Source: Sclerodactyla briareus (Eukaryota; Echinodermata; Holothuroidea; Dendrochirotida; Sclerodactylidae). Taken from it: a stretch of 64,000 bases of DNA. The translations under genes were made by a program, and so were the position numbers. Below the pieces are notes generated by a model, which searched no databases, was not told where the DNA came from, and worked only from the letters and a program-made list of their open reading frames with translations. Shown one piece after another: positions 37,907-48,290 of the stretch. Every line of letters starts with the position of its first letter. Positions within the stretch are counted from its first letter, which is position 1. The stretch covers positions 86,926 through 150,925 of the forward strand of contig JAODTK010005687.1 of assembly GCA_026419785.1 (NCBI GenBank), read 5' to 3'.

Positions 37907-40900
37907 GTATATAATTGCAGGGACTTTTAGTTTGAACCAAAACAAAATTTTATACATTTTACACATAATTATTGATCAAAATAGTATCAGTTAATATCAG
38001 GTAGGTAACAGTTAGGATATTTCTAGAGCACTGCTATTTTTCTCAATGCAGGTGATTTGGCTCAATTGTTTTAGCACTAATAAAAATAGATTGGCATTGA
38101 AAATCTGTGTTCACAGTTCCACACATTTCCATAGGGCATATCATATCATCTGTCCAAAGAATCATGGCATCTGTAAAAAAAATGTCAGAAGCCATGGAGA
38201 AGTCATTCTCAGTTTAGCGTAGGCCTAATAAACTCTCAGCGATGTCCACTAAACTCCCAAGAAATGCTCACTTTGTGGAAGTAGGTTAGACTTATTTAAA
38301 TTTGGGCATTTTTTTAAAAATATTTTGTCCTTGAGGTAGGGGAATCATGTCATTAATGACTGAATTGATTACAATTTTCTCTGTTTCAGAAGTACACAGC
38401 AGTAGGACTCCTTGGTACTGGTACTAACACCCATAGTATGAATGGTGAAGTCACAGAAAGGTCTTCATATGGTATGGTATTACTACTTCTCGAAAAGTAA
38501 ATGACAAATGTTTGTGGTCTATAGAAGCAGAAGCTTGTTACAAGTGGACATGTAAAATAAGTGTATAAGGAGAGTGTGTAAACATTACCATATGAATAAA
38601 ACACCCTTCCCCCCTCCCCCTATTCTTACTAAATGACAACGAGGATATGTATACAGCAGTAACCTCATAGAAAGAATGGGCAACAGGATGGTCAGACAAA
38701 AATAAGATGTAGTTAAAATTCCTCTTCAGACTTGGTATTGAGATTTTTTCTTTAGCGAGTAGTTGTGTGATGTTATTCCAACCACTGCGCTCACAAACCT
38801 ATAGACTTGAAAAATTTACTAACGTTTGTCTGTGGTATTTCATCATTGTTAGCATCTCTGATAGATTACTGGGAGTTGTTACAGAATTGAAACAACAAAC
38901 AAAAGTTATGAGGAAGAGACTGGAATTAATCCAAATATGTTTTCCATGGGCCCCATAGATAGAACACTGGTGTGAATTTTTTGCAAAATCAGCTGCCAAA
39001 CGTCAACTTGATAGTATATTATTTGGTTATGTGTCCAATATTGGTTTTGTTACTGGTAATTGAGGGAAGGATGAGGGGGGGGGGGGGGTTCAGGGAGCCC
39101 ATTGAGGCTCATCAAGGAACCCTGGCCGTATTGATCGTGGATGGCCCCGGCGAAATCGCTTTTCTTCTCGACTAGTGCTCAGATGTTGATGGGCAGGGGT
39201 GTGTTGTATGTGGAACCAATATCAAACCCTGCTCCCGGGACGTCGTTTTTCCTGTCCCCAGTCCGAACGGACTATGAACTCCAGGGACCCGACCACTTTC
39301 TGGGAACCTGGAGAGCGAAGTTCAAGTTCAATGTGGACTGCTCACAGCCACCAGACGAGACTTATTGCAAATATCTCATAAAAACCCAGTTACCCAGAAA
39401 ATCCACGGTGACCACATGCAGAAACATGAAAGTGTGAAGACCAAGACCTCGCCAAACGCAACTGCAAGTATAGCGCACCCCAGAGAACAGCGTCCAGTGC
39501 CTGCTGGAATTTGAACCTGGAATATTTTGGTTGTAAAGATTCACTGATACCACTCTACCATTCTTCCCGCCCTATTGATTTTTCTGTTTCTCCCACAGAG
39601 CAACAGCACCGACTAAGGAGAAAGTTATGGCAGCGCTGAGCAAGTACCATGGCCAGATACTGCAAACTCCTCCAATGTAGTATCCGTTTGTAATAGTTTC
39701 GAGTTGTTGAGATTTCCACTGCAATTCGGAACCAAGTAGAATTGGATAGAGCCTGGTATACCCTGTATGCTCTCATGGGGGACTTACAAAGGTGGACTTG
39801 TTCCTGGATGACATGATGGACTATTGGTGTGTTCCTTCGATGTTGTGTTTGTAAGTTGCACTCTTTCGATAAACAAGTGGAGAAGTTGAACCTCCACTCA
39901 AAATAGTGACACGTGAATATACTTATTTTCACCAGTGATGAAGTCATATTACGGTATACACGGACCATTGCAAAGAGGAATGAGCATAGTATGGTGTGCT
40001 CAGTGTTGTTGCTATTCTGAATTCCTACTATTCTAGATGTGCTATGCAAGATAGTTCGCTATAGAATGAATTGGATTATCTCAGTTGGTAGGGGCCGAAC
40101 TGCAGATAAAAAAAAAAGTGAGTTTGAATTCCACAGCCCCATCAGCTTGTCCTGTGTGTCCTTGGACAAGGCACTCTGTCTCAGATACCCCACCCAGGTG
40201 ATAATTGTGACCTGTGTGGAATCTGAGTGAAATTTTGCACCTATGATGGCATCATCTTACTCTCTGGAATTGTTGGAGAGAGTTCTGGCCGTTCCAATGA
40301 TGGAGGTCGGGGATATCTTTGACGCACTTTGAGAATTTCCAATGATGTAGGTAGAGTCATATATAAGTGTTGATATTAGAATAAAGAGAAAGTTCTCTGT
40401 GATGCAAGTCTCTAGTCTAGACTAAAGCAGGCTGTGATGTTTGATGATTGGGAATGGCTAGGAAATGTGATGTCTCGGGTCATGGTAGGGTTTTTTCACA
40501 GAGCTGTGGATGGGGCACCTCTCCTCATCTGTCCCACGATACCCATGTGAATTGAAAAGTGGGGACCTTGGAAGGTGAAATAGTAGCAAGGAAGTAGTAG
40601 CGAGCAGTGTTGGAGTCCAGTCCAGCCAATCGGTCCAAGACCGAGCCTCAGCTCCGAGTTCTAAGACCGGTCTTCAACATCCGAGTCCGAGTCAAGCTTA
40701 AATCCTTAATTTGTCCGAGTTCCGGAGTAGTTCCTATTAAACGTGGCTTTAACAGAATGGATTGGCCTAGTATCAGATTCGAAATAAATCGCAAGTTATT
40801 GCAGGTGAGATGGAATCCCTGAACAACTTCATGTGATAATATTGCAAAATCAGTCAATGCAAAATCATAATAGTTTCCACACATTCCTATTCGAGAGTTG

Positions 40901-43781
40901 GACGACTCATCAAGAAAGTCCATAGCAATGGCCATGTAATTGCGATGTACATGCCCAAAATTACAATAAATTACCTAAAAAATCCATATAATCCTACGTA
41001 AACTCTCCACCTGCCTACCTCGCTACCATTTGGAGGCCATGATAATTTTCTCCGTGGCATGTGAGCACCTTTGCTGACGGCCATTTCACCAGGCACAGCT
41101 TTACTATTGGCTTACTCCAAATTTGGTATGATTTCAGACATTGACAAAAAAAAAAAGACATTACCTCAGTTTCATCATGTTTTCAGATGATCAATGTTAG
41201 AAATTTGCCTATTCTTCGTCATAATTTTCAGGATTTTTGCAAAGGCTGTTCTTGTGCGGTCCTGAACGCGACTCGACAGAGTCACCGGTCCTAGCAGCCG
41301 AGTCGGAGTCATTGAATCACACGAGGTCGAGTCGGAGACCGAGTCCTTCAAAATTGGTCTCAAGACCGGTCTTGAGGCCGAGACCGGACTTAAATCCTCC
41401 AACACTGGTAGCGAGAGCCGAATAGGGCATCCCTATTGGGACTTCACTGGGGGACAAAACGATTGTAACGGAAATGGTTTGGTCAGGAGTGAACAAGGAA
41501 GGGTGCATGTTGTTTAGATGGGTGTGACAAGTCACTGATGATCAGGGGTAATATTCGTAAAGCACTTTGAGATACATGTCTTTAACAACGGAAAGCAACT
41601 CACATAGCACTCATATTATTCATGATAATAGCTGGGGAAACAGAGAATATTTTAATTCAAAGAAAAGTTTGATGAATGCCCAAACAGTACCTTACTCATT
41701 CCGAATCGCCCCCACCAACACCTACCAGCTTACTCGGCACTGAAGTTCAGAGGTCACACAATGGCTTCATTGGCAGCTGCTGGGTTCCCCGTCTCCCCCA
41801 AACCAGCCAGGATGGTCACTGTGGAGTACATCAGATGCACGTCATATAAACCACCTGAGTTCACGCTTGGTAAGTACCACAGTATTAGAGATAATTACCG
41901 GTACTCTAATGAATGCCCTAGGAGAATTAAAATTCCAGGAAGGAGAAGAAGTGGGCATTCATCAGAGTGTAAAACTTTTCATAAGAAGTGATGGTTTTCA
42001 GCTGTTGTGATCCACCACTGTCTGTCCATCCATCTATCTGTCTGTCTGTCCATCTGTCTTTTTTTTTTACAGACAGACAAGGTTGGAGACCATCATACTT
42101 GGTCAGTGATATTAAGGACTAGTGCTATCTACCCTACCTTAAGGGCATTAGCATTAATGATGTACGATTTCATTATGGCCATACATAGATTAATGTTCTT
42201 ATTATATTTTTCTTCTCAGAAATCTCTTGTGGAGGAGGGTTCTATGTGAGGAAATTGATCCATGATCTTGGAAAAGGTATTTCTACTTGAAGTACAATGC
42301 TATTTTTAACATGATGTCTTATGGTATTTTCTATTTCCCACAGCAAGGCAATAAAAACGTACAACCTTGAGTCATAAAGAGACTTTGGAAATGAGTTGCC
42401 TGTTGGCTTTCTTTGCGGGCACTTTGATGCGTGTTGGGAGAAAGGATAATGGAGGGGTTGGACAATCTGAAAGTTGCCATCTGAGATATGATAACCCCCC
42501 CCCCCAATTAGGTACGCCAAAAGGCATTGCCTTATTCCATAGGCTTTGTGAGGGTTTCGTAGCTGGCAAAGAGTTTCCTGGTCTGTACCCTTGCTGGGCC
42601 TTGAATAGGTAGGGTCCTCTGATAGGCGAGTATGTTTAGAGAAGAAAATAATGGCGGCCCCCAAATAACGTATCGGCGGACCAGCTACCCACTGCGATCT
42701 ATTACAAAGTAACCGGTATGATGTCACAGGAAAAGGAGCTGTGGGAATGTTTGTAATACAAAGTAGAAGCAAAACGAGAGCAATCATTAATACAAACTCA
42801 ATCTTCACCCCTCAGCCTAGGAGAATACCAACTTGGTAGTGACTGTGAGGGCACCCTAGGAGTTCTGCAGACTGGCCTCGCTGTGGGCGAGAAGTATTAA
42901 CCCAAGTCACTTTCCATCAATTCTCCCACGTGCAGGGTCGAAGAATGGGGGCATGAGCATTCTCTGACCTCTGGGTGAACAGAGCAATCATGAGTATGAG
43001 TGGGACTGCTCAAAAAATGAAGGGTTGACTTACCTAAGCTGTGACTTCATATTTCTGAACACTCCTAGGTACACCTGTCAATAGTACTACGGTACTACCA
43101 CTGGGACCTAGCAACTTGATAATTCATCCTACAACCTGGCGTTTGTCTCACTGCCACTTGCCAAGGAAAACCCGAGGTCCCACTCTTATCGTGTGTCCTT
43201 TCTGGTCGTCCATCTGTGCTGGCCCCTCTTTTGAACCATGATGTCCTTTGCTGGAATTTTTGGCATGTAGGCATATGACCTAGTGTTGTGGTGTTGCTTG
43301 CCAATTTTTTTATAACTGAAGAAGAACGATCATACGTATTGCAATTTGTGAAGTAATGATATTTTGAGTCAAGTCCCTGACGGTCTTTCAGTTCAGTAAT
43401 GACCATGCAAAAAAAATCAGCTCTGATTCGTGCCAACACTACAAGACACTGGTGGCAGTGGCCCTTGCCTCACTAATGGCCCTGTTCCCTTGTAGCCGTT
43501 GAAGGGCAAAAGTTTTGCAACATCTTGTCTCAAAAATATAGACGCAAAACTTATGTCCAAATTAACTTCCGAAATTGCTACACAAGTGACCACAAGGACT
43601 AATTTCAAACTCGGTTGTCATGTGTCGTTATTAACATTCATCTGATTGATTAGATGCTTGGTATTCTTTCTCCGACCTTGGAAGCTGTGCTTGCATGAAG
43701 TCACTAGAGAGGACACAACAAGGACCATTTATTCTCGGAGGAGACATCCTCAGAGACCAGACTGACTCTTGCACAATAGAA
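37657..43781 (+). CDS. TRUB1: TRUB1-like tRNA pseudouridine-55 synthase, six exons, 3' end missing
   Basis: The family isomerises U55 to pseudouridine in the T-loop of tRNAs; animal TRUB1 also modifies some mRNAs. Exons read by eye: 37657-37906, 38390-38471, 39601-39676, 41729-41869, 42220-42276 and 43675-43781. Motifs in order: NGIFAVYKPAGVTSADV, KVGHGGTLDFDATG with the catalytic Asp in TLD, LLGTGTNTH, YHGQILQTPP, YSALK, KPARMVTV, SCGGGFYVRKLIHDLGK and LERTQQGPF. YSALK and the GHGGTLD form favour TRUB1 over TRUB2. An in-frame TGA sits two codons before the ATG, so the start is firm. Oddities: a +1 slip in exon 1, a one-base phase clash between exons 3 and 4, and CG in place of AG before exon 6. 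About 237 residues are recovered; the C-terminal part was not found. It may be a functional gene in an error-containing assembly or a decaying copy. Confidence 0.88.
38390..38471 (+). CDS. TRUB1: TRUB1-like exon 2
   Basis: Bounded by acceptor CTGTTTCAG (38381-38389) and donor GTATGG (38472). It is in phase with exon 1 and encodes KYTAVGLLGTGTNTHSMNGE, then VTERSSY. This corresponds to the family's Lys-x-Tyr-x-x-x-Gly-x-Leu-Gly-x-x-Thr-x-Thr segment, which carries the conserved Tyr near the active site. The preceding intron is 483 bp. Confidence 0.9.
39185..39395 (+). repeat. Coding-like repeat in TRUB1 intron 2, better copy
   Basis: An open stretch encodes RTDYELQGPDHFLGTW and PDETYCKYLIK. 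It matches the degenerate copy at 34550-34730 in both protein order and flanking GGCAGGGGT. It lies inside an intron of the TRUB1-like gene on the same strand, with no obvious splice sites tied to it. I do not recognise the protein. A mobile-element fragment or a duplicated exon of an unrelated gene are both possible. Confidence 0.4.
39440..39575 (-). mobile_element. Degenerate tRNA-derived SINE fragment
   Basis: Read on the minus strand it has an A-box-like TGGTAGAGTGG (about 39555) and a B-box-like GGTTCAAATTCC (about 39510), followed by a short body and GCGCTATACTTG. It looks like a truncated or deleted SINE rather than a tRNA gene, since no acceptor stem closes. It ends a few bases before the polypyrimidine tract of TRUB1-like exon 3. 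Confidence 0.4.
39601..39676 (+). CDS. TRUB1: TRUB1-like exon 3
   Basis: The acceptor is CTCCCACAGAG; using the second AG (ending 39600) restores the frame, giving ATAPTKEKVMAALSKYHGQI, then LQTPP. This is the conserved Phe/Tyr-x-Gly-x-Ile-x-Gln-x-Pro-Pro segment before the YSALK motif. The donor is GTAGTA at 39677. The exon was too short to appear as a long open frame and was recognised by family pattern and phase. Confidence 0.85.
40073..40385 (+). mobile_element. tRNA-derived SINE in TRUB1 intron 3
   Basis: The head is GGATTATCTCAGTTGGTAGG (A-box-like), with a B-box-like GAGTTTGAATTCC about 45 bases on, preceded by an A-run. The body contains GTCCTTGGACAAGGCACTCT, the same central motif as the SINE at 13428, then CCCCACCCAGGTG. 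The end carries GCACTTTGAGAATTT and ATATAAGTGTTGATATTAGA. It is more diverged than the 13.4-kb copy. It sits in the same orientation as the gene. Confidence 0.75.
40597..40604 (+). repeat. 8-bp target site duplication, left
   Basis: GTAGCGAG immediately before the CAGTGTTGGAG terminus, repeated exactly at 41408-41415. Confidence 0.9.
40605..41407. mobile_element. hAT-type non-autonomous DNA transposon, 803 bp
   Basis: The element begins CAGTGTTGGAG and ends CTCCAACACTG, an exact 11-bp terminal inverted repeat. It is flanked by the identical 8-bp duplication GTAGCGAG. CA...TG termini with 8-bp duplications are diagnostic of the hAT superfamily. Inside each end are repeated CCGAGTC, GAGACCG and GACCGGTCTT words (40640-40700 and 41265-41395), probably transposase-binding subterminal repeats. 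No transposase is encoded, so it was moved in trans. It lies in the third intron of the TRUB1-like gene and the intact duplication suggests a fairly recent insertion. Confidence 0.92.
41408..41415 (+). repeat. 8-bp target site duplication, right
   Basis: GTAGCGAG immediately after the CTCCAACACTG terminus, identical to 40597-40604. Confidence 0.9.
41729..41869 (+). CDS. TRUB1: TRUB1-like exon 4
   Basis: Encodes YSALKFRGHTMASLAAAGF, then KPARMVTVEYIRCTSYKPP and EFTL, matching the family's YSALK motif and the following Lys-Pro-Ala-Arg strand. The donor is G|GTAAGT at 41870. The acceptor CTACCAG (41722-41728) leaves two bases before YSALK, while exon 3 leaves two bases, so the joint is one base out. 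An upstream AG at 41686-41687 restores phase but adds about 14 unexplained residues. Confidence 0.85.
42019..42078 (+). repeat. CTGT/CATC microsatellite with ACAGACAGAC stem
   Basis: In intron 4, GTCCATCCATCTATCTGTCTGTCTGT is followed by a T-run and ACAGACAGAC, so the RNA could fold into a CUGUCUGU-ACAGACAG hairpin about 140 bases upstream of exon 5. The word list here is split; no functional claim is made. Confidence 0.6.
42220..42276 (+). CDS. TRUB1: TRUB1-like exon 5
   Basis: Bounded by acceptor TTCTTCTCAG and donor G|GTATTT (42277). It joins exon 4 in phase to encode EISCGGGFYVRKLIHDLGK, the family's Cys-Gly-Gly-Gly-Phe-Tyr-x-Arg-x-Leu segment, which includes the conserved Arg near the active site. 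Confidence 0.92.
43675..43781 (+). CDS. TRUB1: TRUB1-like exon 6 with non-AG acceptor
   Basis: Encodes LGSCACMKSLERTQQGPFIL followed by an acidic ILRDQTDSCTIE tail, matching the SSCA...L.RTKQGPF segment of TRUB1. The donor GTAACA follows at 43782. Phase with exon 5 requires the exon to start at 43675, where TTCTTTCTCCG precedes it: a good pyrimidine tract but CG rather than AG. The other AG nearby (ending 43685) gives a stop after three codons. Later exons for the family's C-terminal helix were not recognised between here and 47 kb. Confidence 0.8.
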
Positions 43782-46700
43782 GTAACAATTACAGTTTATA
43801 ATTATCAGACAAGGTGACTTCATAAAGTGTCACTGTGATTGATCTTAACCTTGCCTAAGCACTGTCAGGCTTTGTCGTTTTGGGGTTGCTACCAGAATGA
43901 AGTGCTGTTGTTTGAGGCTGGTTGGACTATCATGTCTGGTGGCAAAAGGAATGCCGATGCTCCAATTACAGGCCTGACTTCGTGCAATCCACATCAGTCA
44001 TGCACCTTAATAACTTAACGGCACTTTGGTCTATTGCAATTTTCCGGACTGTCAAAGCAGGGCACCTGAGGTAGAAATTGACACTGTTCACCAGTAATGG
44101 AGTCCTCCTGCAAGTGCTGTGTAGAAGACCACGTCTCCAATGAACATATACCGTATCACATTTGCCCCCACTATTATAGCATTGCTTATCCTATTTGGAT
44201 AGGTTTCAAATGCAACAAGATTGTTACTACTCTGTGACCCACACAGTGGGCCTTATGCGTGTATTGTTTTTTTTTCAGAGGAGTGGAACCCCTGTGTCAT
44301 TACTCGGTGTACTTATAAAGAAGAAAACCAAATTCACCAAGTTTCGTAAAATATCTGACGACTTGAAATTTTGCATAAATTAATGCAACTCGCTGACTTG
44401 ATTATTAATATTTTATGCTGGAAATCTAATCACTTATCTCCTCAAATCCTGCACACTATTTGCCAAACCAATCATCAACCTAGCACCTACGGTTCATCCG
44501 TATGTTGTGCTTCAAGTCTAACAATAGGCTAATGTACCCTACTCAGTTAGTGACTTTGTGGCCCAAAATCTAATCAGATTGTTTCCCCCAACCCGTGATT
44601 ACTATATAACAAAAATTGTCATAAAATTAGTCTTGGCCAGTTCGGAAATATCCTAACGAAAAGGGGGGACACACTACATACACACCACAACAAAGGGATT
44701 CACCAGAAGTATGGTTCCTTCCTAGATGCAGTGCCCCTTGACCATGTTTCGAGCCAGGGGACGGCAAAGTAAGGTGAATTATATACAGAAACATGTCCTG
44801 AAGATTTTCTGAAGACATGTACCGAACTTGTTTCCCATTCTCCACCCGAATTCCCATCCTCCCCCACAAAATGTGTATCTCAGCACAGGGGGTTAACTAT
44901 AAATGAAGGAAGGTTGAAGTAACGCCAACTCCATAACCTCTGTGTAGGTTTGCTATACATTTTGTGAAGATGCCTGTTGAAAGTGACATAACCTCTCCTC
45001 ATGGATGATTTTGAATAACCATGAAATGAGTACAAATGACTATCAGAATATTGTTAACAAAAATATATTTGATTTGACTTCAATTGTTCATGCAAAATAT
45101 AAAAAATAAAGGTCAAATGAAGTAAAAACATTATCTCTCTTTCGTTCTCACTAAATGGATGATAAAGTAGCTTAGTTGGTTTAACAGTACGGAATGCTTA
45201 AATGGCCATGCACCGTTGTTAGGGTTGCCACAAGTTTCTTCAACGGTGTCCGGTTCCCTGGTTTCAGGGGCTGGCAACACGTAGGCTTGGCCCATTCATG
45301 AGCCTTGGTTAGTTAATATAGAGGAGCTAAAGGAAGTGAGCCTTGGAGGCAAAGTAGTAAGAAGAAACCCACCTTTCCGCAATTATCGTGGGAAAAGGGT
45401 CTGCAAAATGGGACTAACAACAATCCGAGACGTAGGCTCTGGCCAGCAACTGCCTATATGCTCCACACAGCCATGGGCTTATGTACTTGCTTAGCAACTT
45501 TGGATAGAATAGCTGAGAGTGCCCTCGTGAAGTGTGGGCAGGCATTTCATTTATTATGTGGTAAGTTGATAAGTGGTCGTCAACCTCTGGTTTACAGGCC
45601 ATCAGTCACAATGTGATTCAAATGATCCTATTCTCTCTTGGTGGCAGTGAGAGGGATAGCACAGAGTGTGGGACAGTCCTATTCTAATTCACAAGAGAAA
45701 TCCCCTCCCCCCACTCCACCCCGTCATGCAAAGTCCCCCTACTATCTGTAAGTCATCTCGTGAAACGTCGATCATAGCGCAGCCCAACCTGCCGATGCAT
45801 GAGCAGTGTGCAGAACAATCTTGGGAAACTCCTCTTTTCTCTTTTCTTTAGTTTACTTATTATACAACAACGAACTTTGCACCACTCATTTACCTAGTCA
45901 GAACTGGGGTGCATCGAAATAACTTTTTAAAAGCATTGAATATAACAATATTCAAACAGAAGATTCTCGACTGATACCCAACTACTGGTCTTGGTGTGAG
46001 CATGCACACTCCACCGTGGACATGCTTCTTCTTCTCGTTTTGATCCGGGTTTGCCTCGAGCACGGGCGGCGTATTCCTCCTCACTCTCTCATCCACGCAT
46101 CGTCTCACACCGTCCTGCCCTCCCTCTGCAAACCAACCTTCGGGTCTCCTCCACCTGCCTATTCCTTGTCATCTTCAGTCTTCCTCGCTTTTCTCTCTCG
46201 GTCATCCGGATGTTTTTCTCAGCACATGACGCCATCCCCTCAGCAACAATTCCTATCCATCGCACTACAAGCTTGTCCACCATTTTCCACCAGACGGAGC
46301 AGGCGAGCATCTCCTCTCCGGAAGCTTCACGGCAATCGCTCTCAATCATTGCTTGCTCGTTCTGATTCATATTGCCATCTTATTGCTGGTAAAAGTCTCC
46401 TGGCAGGTCTTGCCTATTTAATAATCAAGTTGGGTTGCCCTGTTTCACTACTCGTGAGACATTAACCACACATGCCAATAGCCTCTGAAAATTATTGTCA
46501 TAGAGTGAGGGCCTCTTTATGGTAACTTGGTAGGGAGAAAAATGAAATGATTGATTAATAACTAAAACTAAACCTGATATGATATGAAACCATTTTACCC
46601 ATCATGTTACCAAAACAACCTTTATCTTTCAACATGTTGCAATATAAAGGTTTCAACTAGATTTGAAGGTGTCATATGCAGTACATATCAGGAATTTACA

Positions 46701-47029
46701 TGTCATACAACAATCAAGTACAGCATACAAACAATCAGTATAGGCAAGGGCCCATCTCCAACCCCATACAAACCTACAGAATCATTATATTATAGAGAAC
46801 TTATTTTTAAAAAGTAAATTTTGGTCATTTTAACGTCCACATAATTGCAATGTCGTTGTATACGATGTGAATTACGGAACTCCAAGGTGTTAGTGAACAT
46901 TGCAACACTTCAATAATCAGCTGTTTTTTAAATTATTAATTTTTAAAATTCATAGTTCCACAATACATTGTTAACACATTTCACACACAAGTTTCATGAA
47001 GAAGCAGTGACACATTCTCATGGAATCAC
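43782..47029. other. No further exon recognised
   Basis: The missing TRUB1 C-terminal exon could lie here but I could not identify it. A pyrimidine tract plus AG at about 44268-44279 precedes a short basic open stretch (44280-44383) that does not resemble the family. Frames at 46016-46465 on both strands overlap and have no signature I trust. Confidence 0.35.
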
Positions 47030-47130
47030 AGGCTCCTACTTTTTTCAAACTCTCCTACTTTTTGCCTTGCCTCCTACTTCTCCTACATTTTCTAGAAAAT
47101 CCTACTACCCTTCTCCTACTTTTTTTCAAA
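47030..47130 (+). repeat. CTCCTACTTTT dispersed repeat, locus 2
   Basis: At least five CTCCTACTT-type words within 100 bases (GGCTCCTACTTTTTTC, CTCTCCTACTTTTTG, CCTCCTACTTCTCC, ATCCTACTACCC and TTCTCCTACTTTTTTTC), followed by a poly-A run. Related clusters lie at 36758 and 56128. Confidence 0.7.
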
Positions 47131-47172
47131 TGTTCATTCAAAAAAAAAAAAATCACACAAAATTGAAGGATC

Positions 47173-47393
47173 GTGAGAATGGGCCAGACACGTATCTACT
47201 ATGGAATGGAAGTCCTTTTCCTGCATTTAGCTGTAGCAGTCCCAAAGAAGCATTCAGGACCTCTCTATCCTGGAACTGCTAATGAGGAACCTGTAATCTC
47301 AAACCATACCGATGTACCAAAAATGTCATCGCAAAGAGAGCAAATGTGGAGTTATTTGAGAAATGTTCTTGAAGAACACCCAATTGCTGTTTG
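47173..47393 (+). CDS. Unassigned possible internal exon
   Basis: An open stretch of about 73 codons with protein-like composition contains KKHSGPLYPGTANEEP and SSQREQMWSYLRNVLEEHP. It runs into a good donor TG|GTATGTAG at 47394. The acceptor is unclear because a CTCCTACTTTT repeat and poly-A run lie just upstream. I do not recognise the family. It is not evidently the missing TRUB1 end. The open frame continues past the donor into the CCATCC repeat, which I exclude. Confidence 0.3.
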
Positions 47394-47540
47394 GTATGTA
47401 GAGATGCATTTTAGCTCAAACCAGCTAAGCCTATTCCTTAATCTGCATGCCATTCTTCTATATCCTCCATCTATGGATCTAATTGCATTTTTAGTTCAAA
47501 CAAACCGTTTTCTGTTGAACCATTGTGATCCCCATTTCAT

Positions 47541-48290
47541 TCTTTCTATCCATCCTCCATTTATCCCATCCCATCTGTCCATCTCACCCCATCCCTCCAT
47601 CTATCTAAATCCATCATGATTAATCCCTCCATCTATCCATCCCATCCAAGCCATCTATCCATCCATTCATCCCATCCATTTCCTCTATCCATACCATCTA
47701 TCCACCCTCCCATCCATCTATCCATCCCACCGCCATCTGTCCATCCATCCACATCTATCCATCCCACCCCAGCATCTATCCACCCCATTCATCCCATCCA
47801 TTTCTTCTATTCATACGATCTATCCAACCGATCCATCTATCCATCCCATTCGGCATCTATCCATCCCCTCCAGCCATCTATCCACCCCATTCCTCCCATC
47901 TATTTCCTCTATCCATATGATCATAATCCAACCGATCACCCATCCCTCCATCTATCCATCCCATTCATATCGTCCATCCATTCAGCAGCCACGAGCCATC
48001 CCCCCCTCCAGCATCTTCCACCCCATTCATCCCATCCATTTCTTCTATCAACCCTCCATCTAACCCTCCATCCTTCTATCCCTCCCGTCCAGCCATCTCT
48101 CCATCCCATTCATCCAACCATTTTCCTCTATCCATAACGATCTTTCCAACCCATCCCATTCATCTATCCATTCAGCCCATCCATTTATCACCTCTACCAT
48201 CCCATCGCCCATACATTCATCCATCTCATCCATCTGTCCATCCCATCCATCTGTCCTGTCCATTCCATTCTATCCCCTCCATCCCAGCCC
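47541..48290 (+). repeat. CCAT/CTAT-type long degenerate microsatellite
   Basis: About 750 bases of CATCTATCCATCCCATCC-like words with irregular CATTCATCCCATCCATTTC insertions recurring roughly every 60-130 bases. A minisatellite-scale unit (CATTCATCCCATCCATTTCTTCTAT) is therefore superimposed on the tetranucleotide. The 173-codon frame here and its antisense partner are translations of the repeat. Confidence 0.92.

Noticed and set aside
42242..42808. 188-codon minus-strand frame
   Set aside because: It runs antisense across TRUB1-like exon 5 and intron sequence; no family signature.
44268..44383. Possible TRUB1 last exon after a strong pyrimidine tract
   Set aside because: The short basic peptide does not match the family's C-terminal region, and its phase is untested.
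45172..45300. tRNA-like segment (TAGCTTAGTTGGTTTAACAG)
   Set aside because: Only an A-box-like stretch; the B-box is doubtful, and no cloverleaf or SINE body could be traced.
46016..46465. 149-codon plus-strand frame and its antisense Glu/Arg-rich frame
   Set aside because: Ser/Pro/Leu-rich composition mirrors CT-rich DNA, and the antisense frame has no LINE motif that I could confirm.
47616..48137. 173-codon open frame
   Set aside because: It is a translation of the CCAT/CTAT microsatellite (Pro/Ser/His/Ile repeats), as is its antisense frame.
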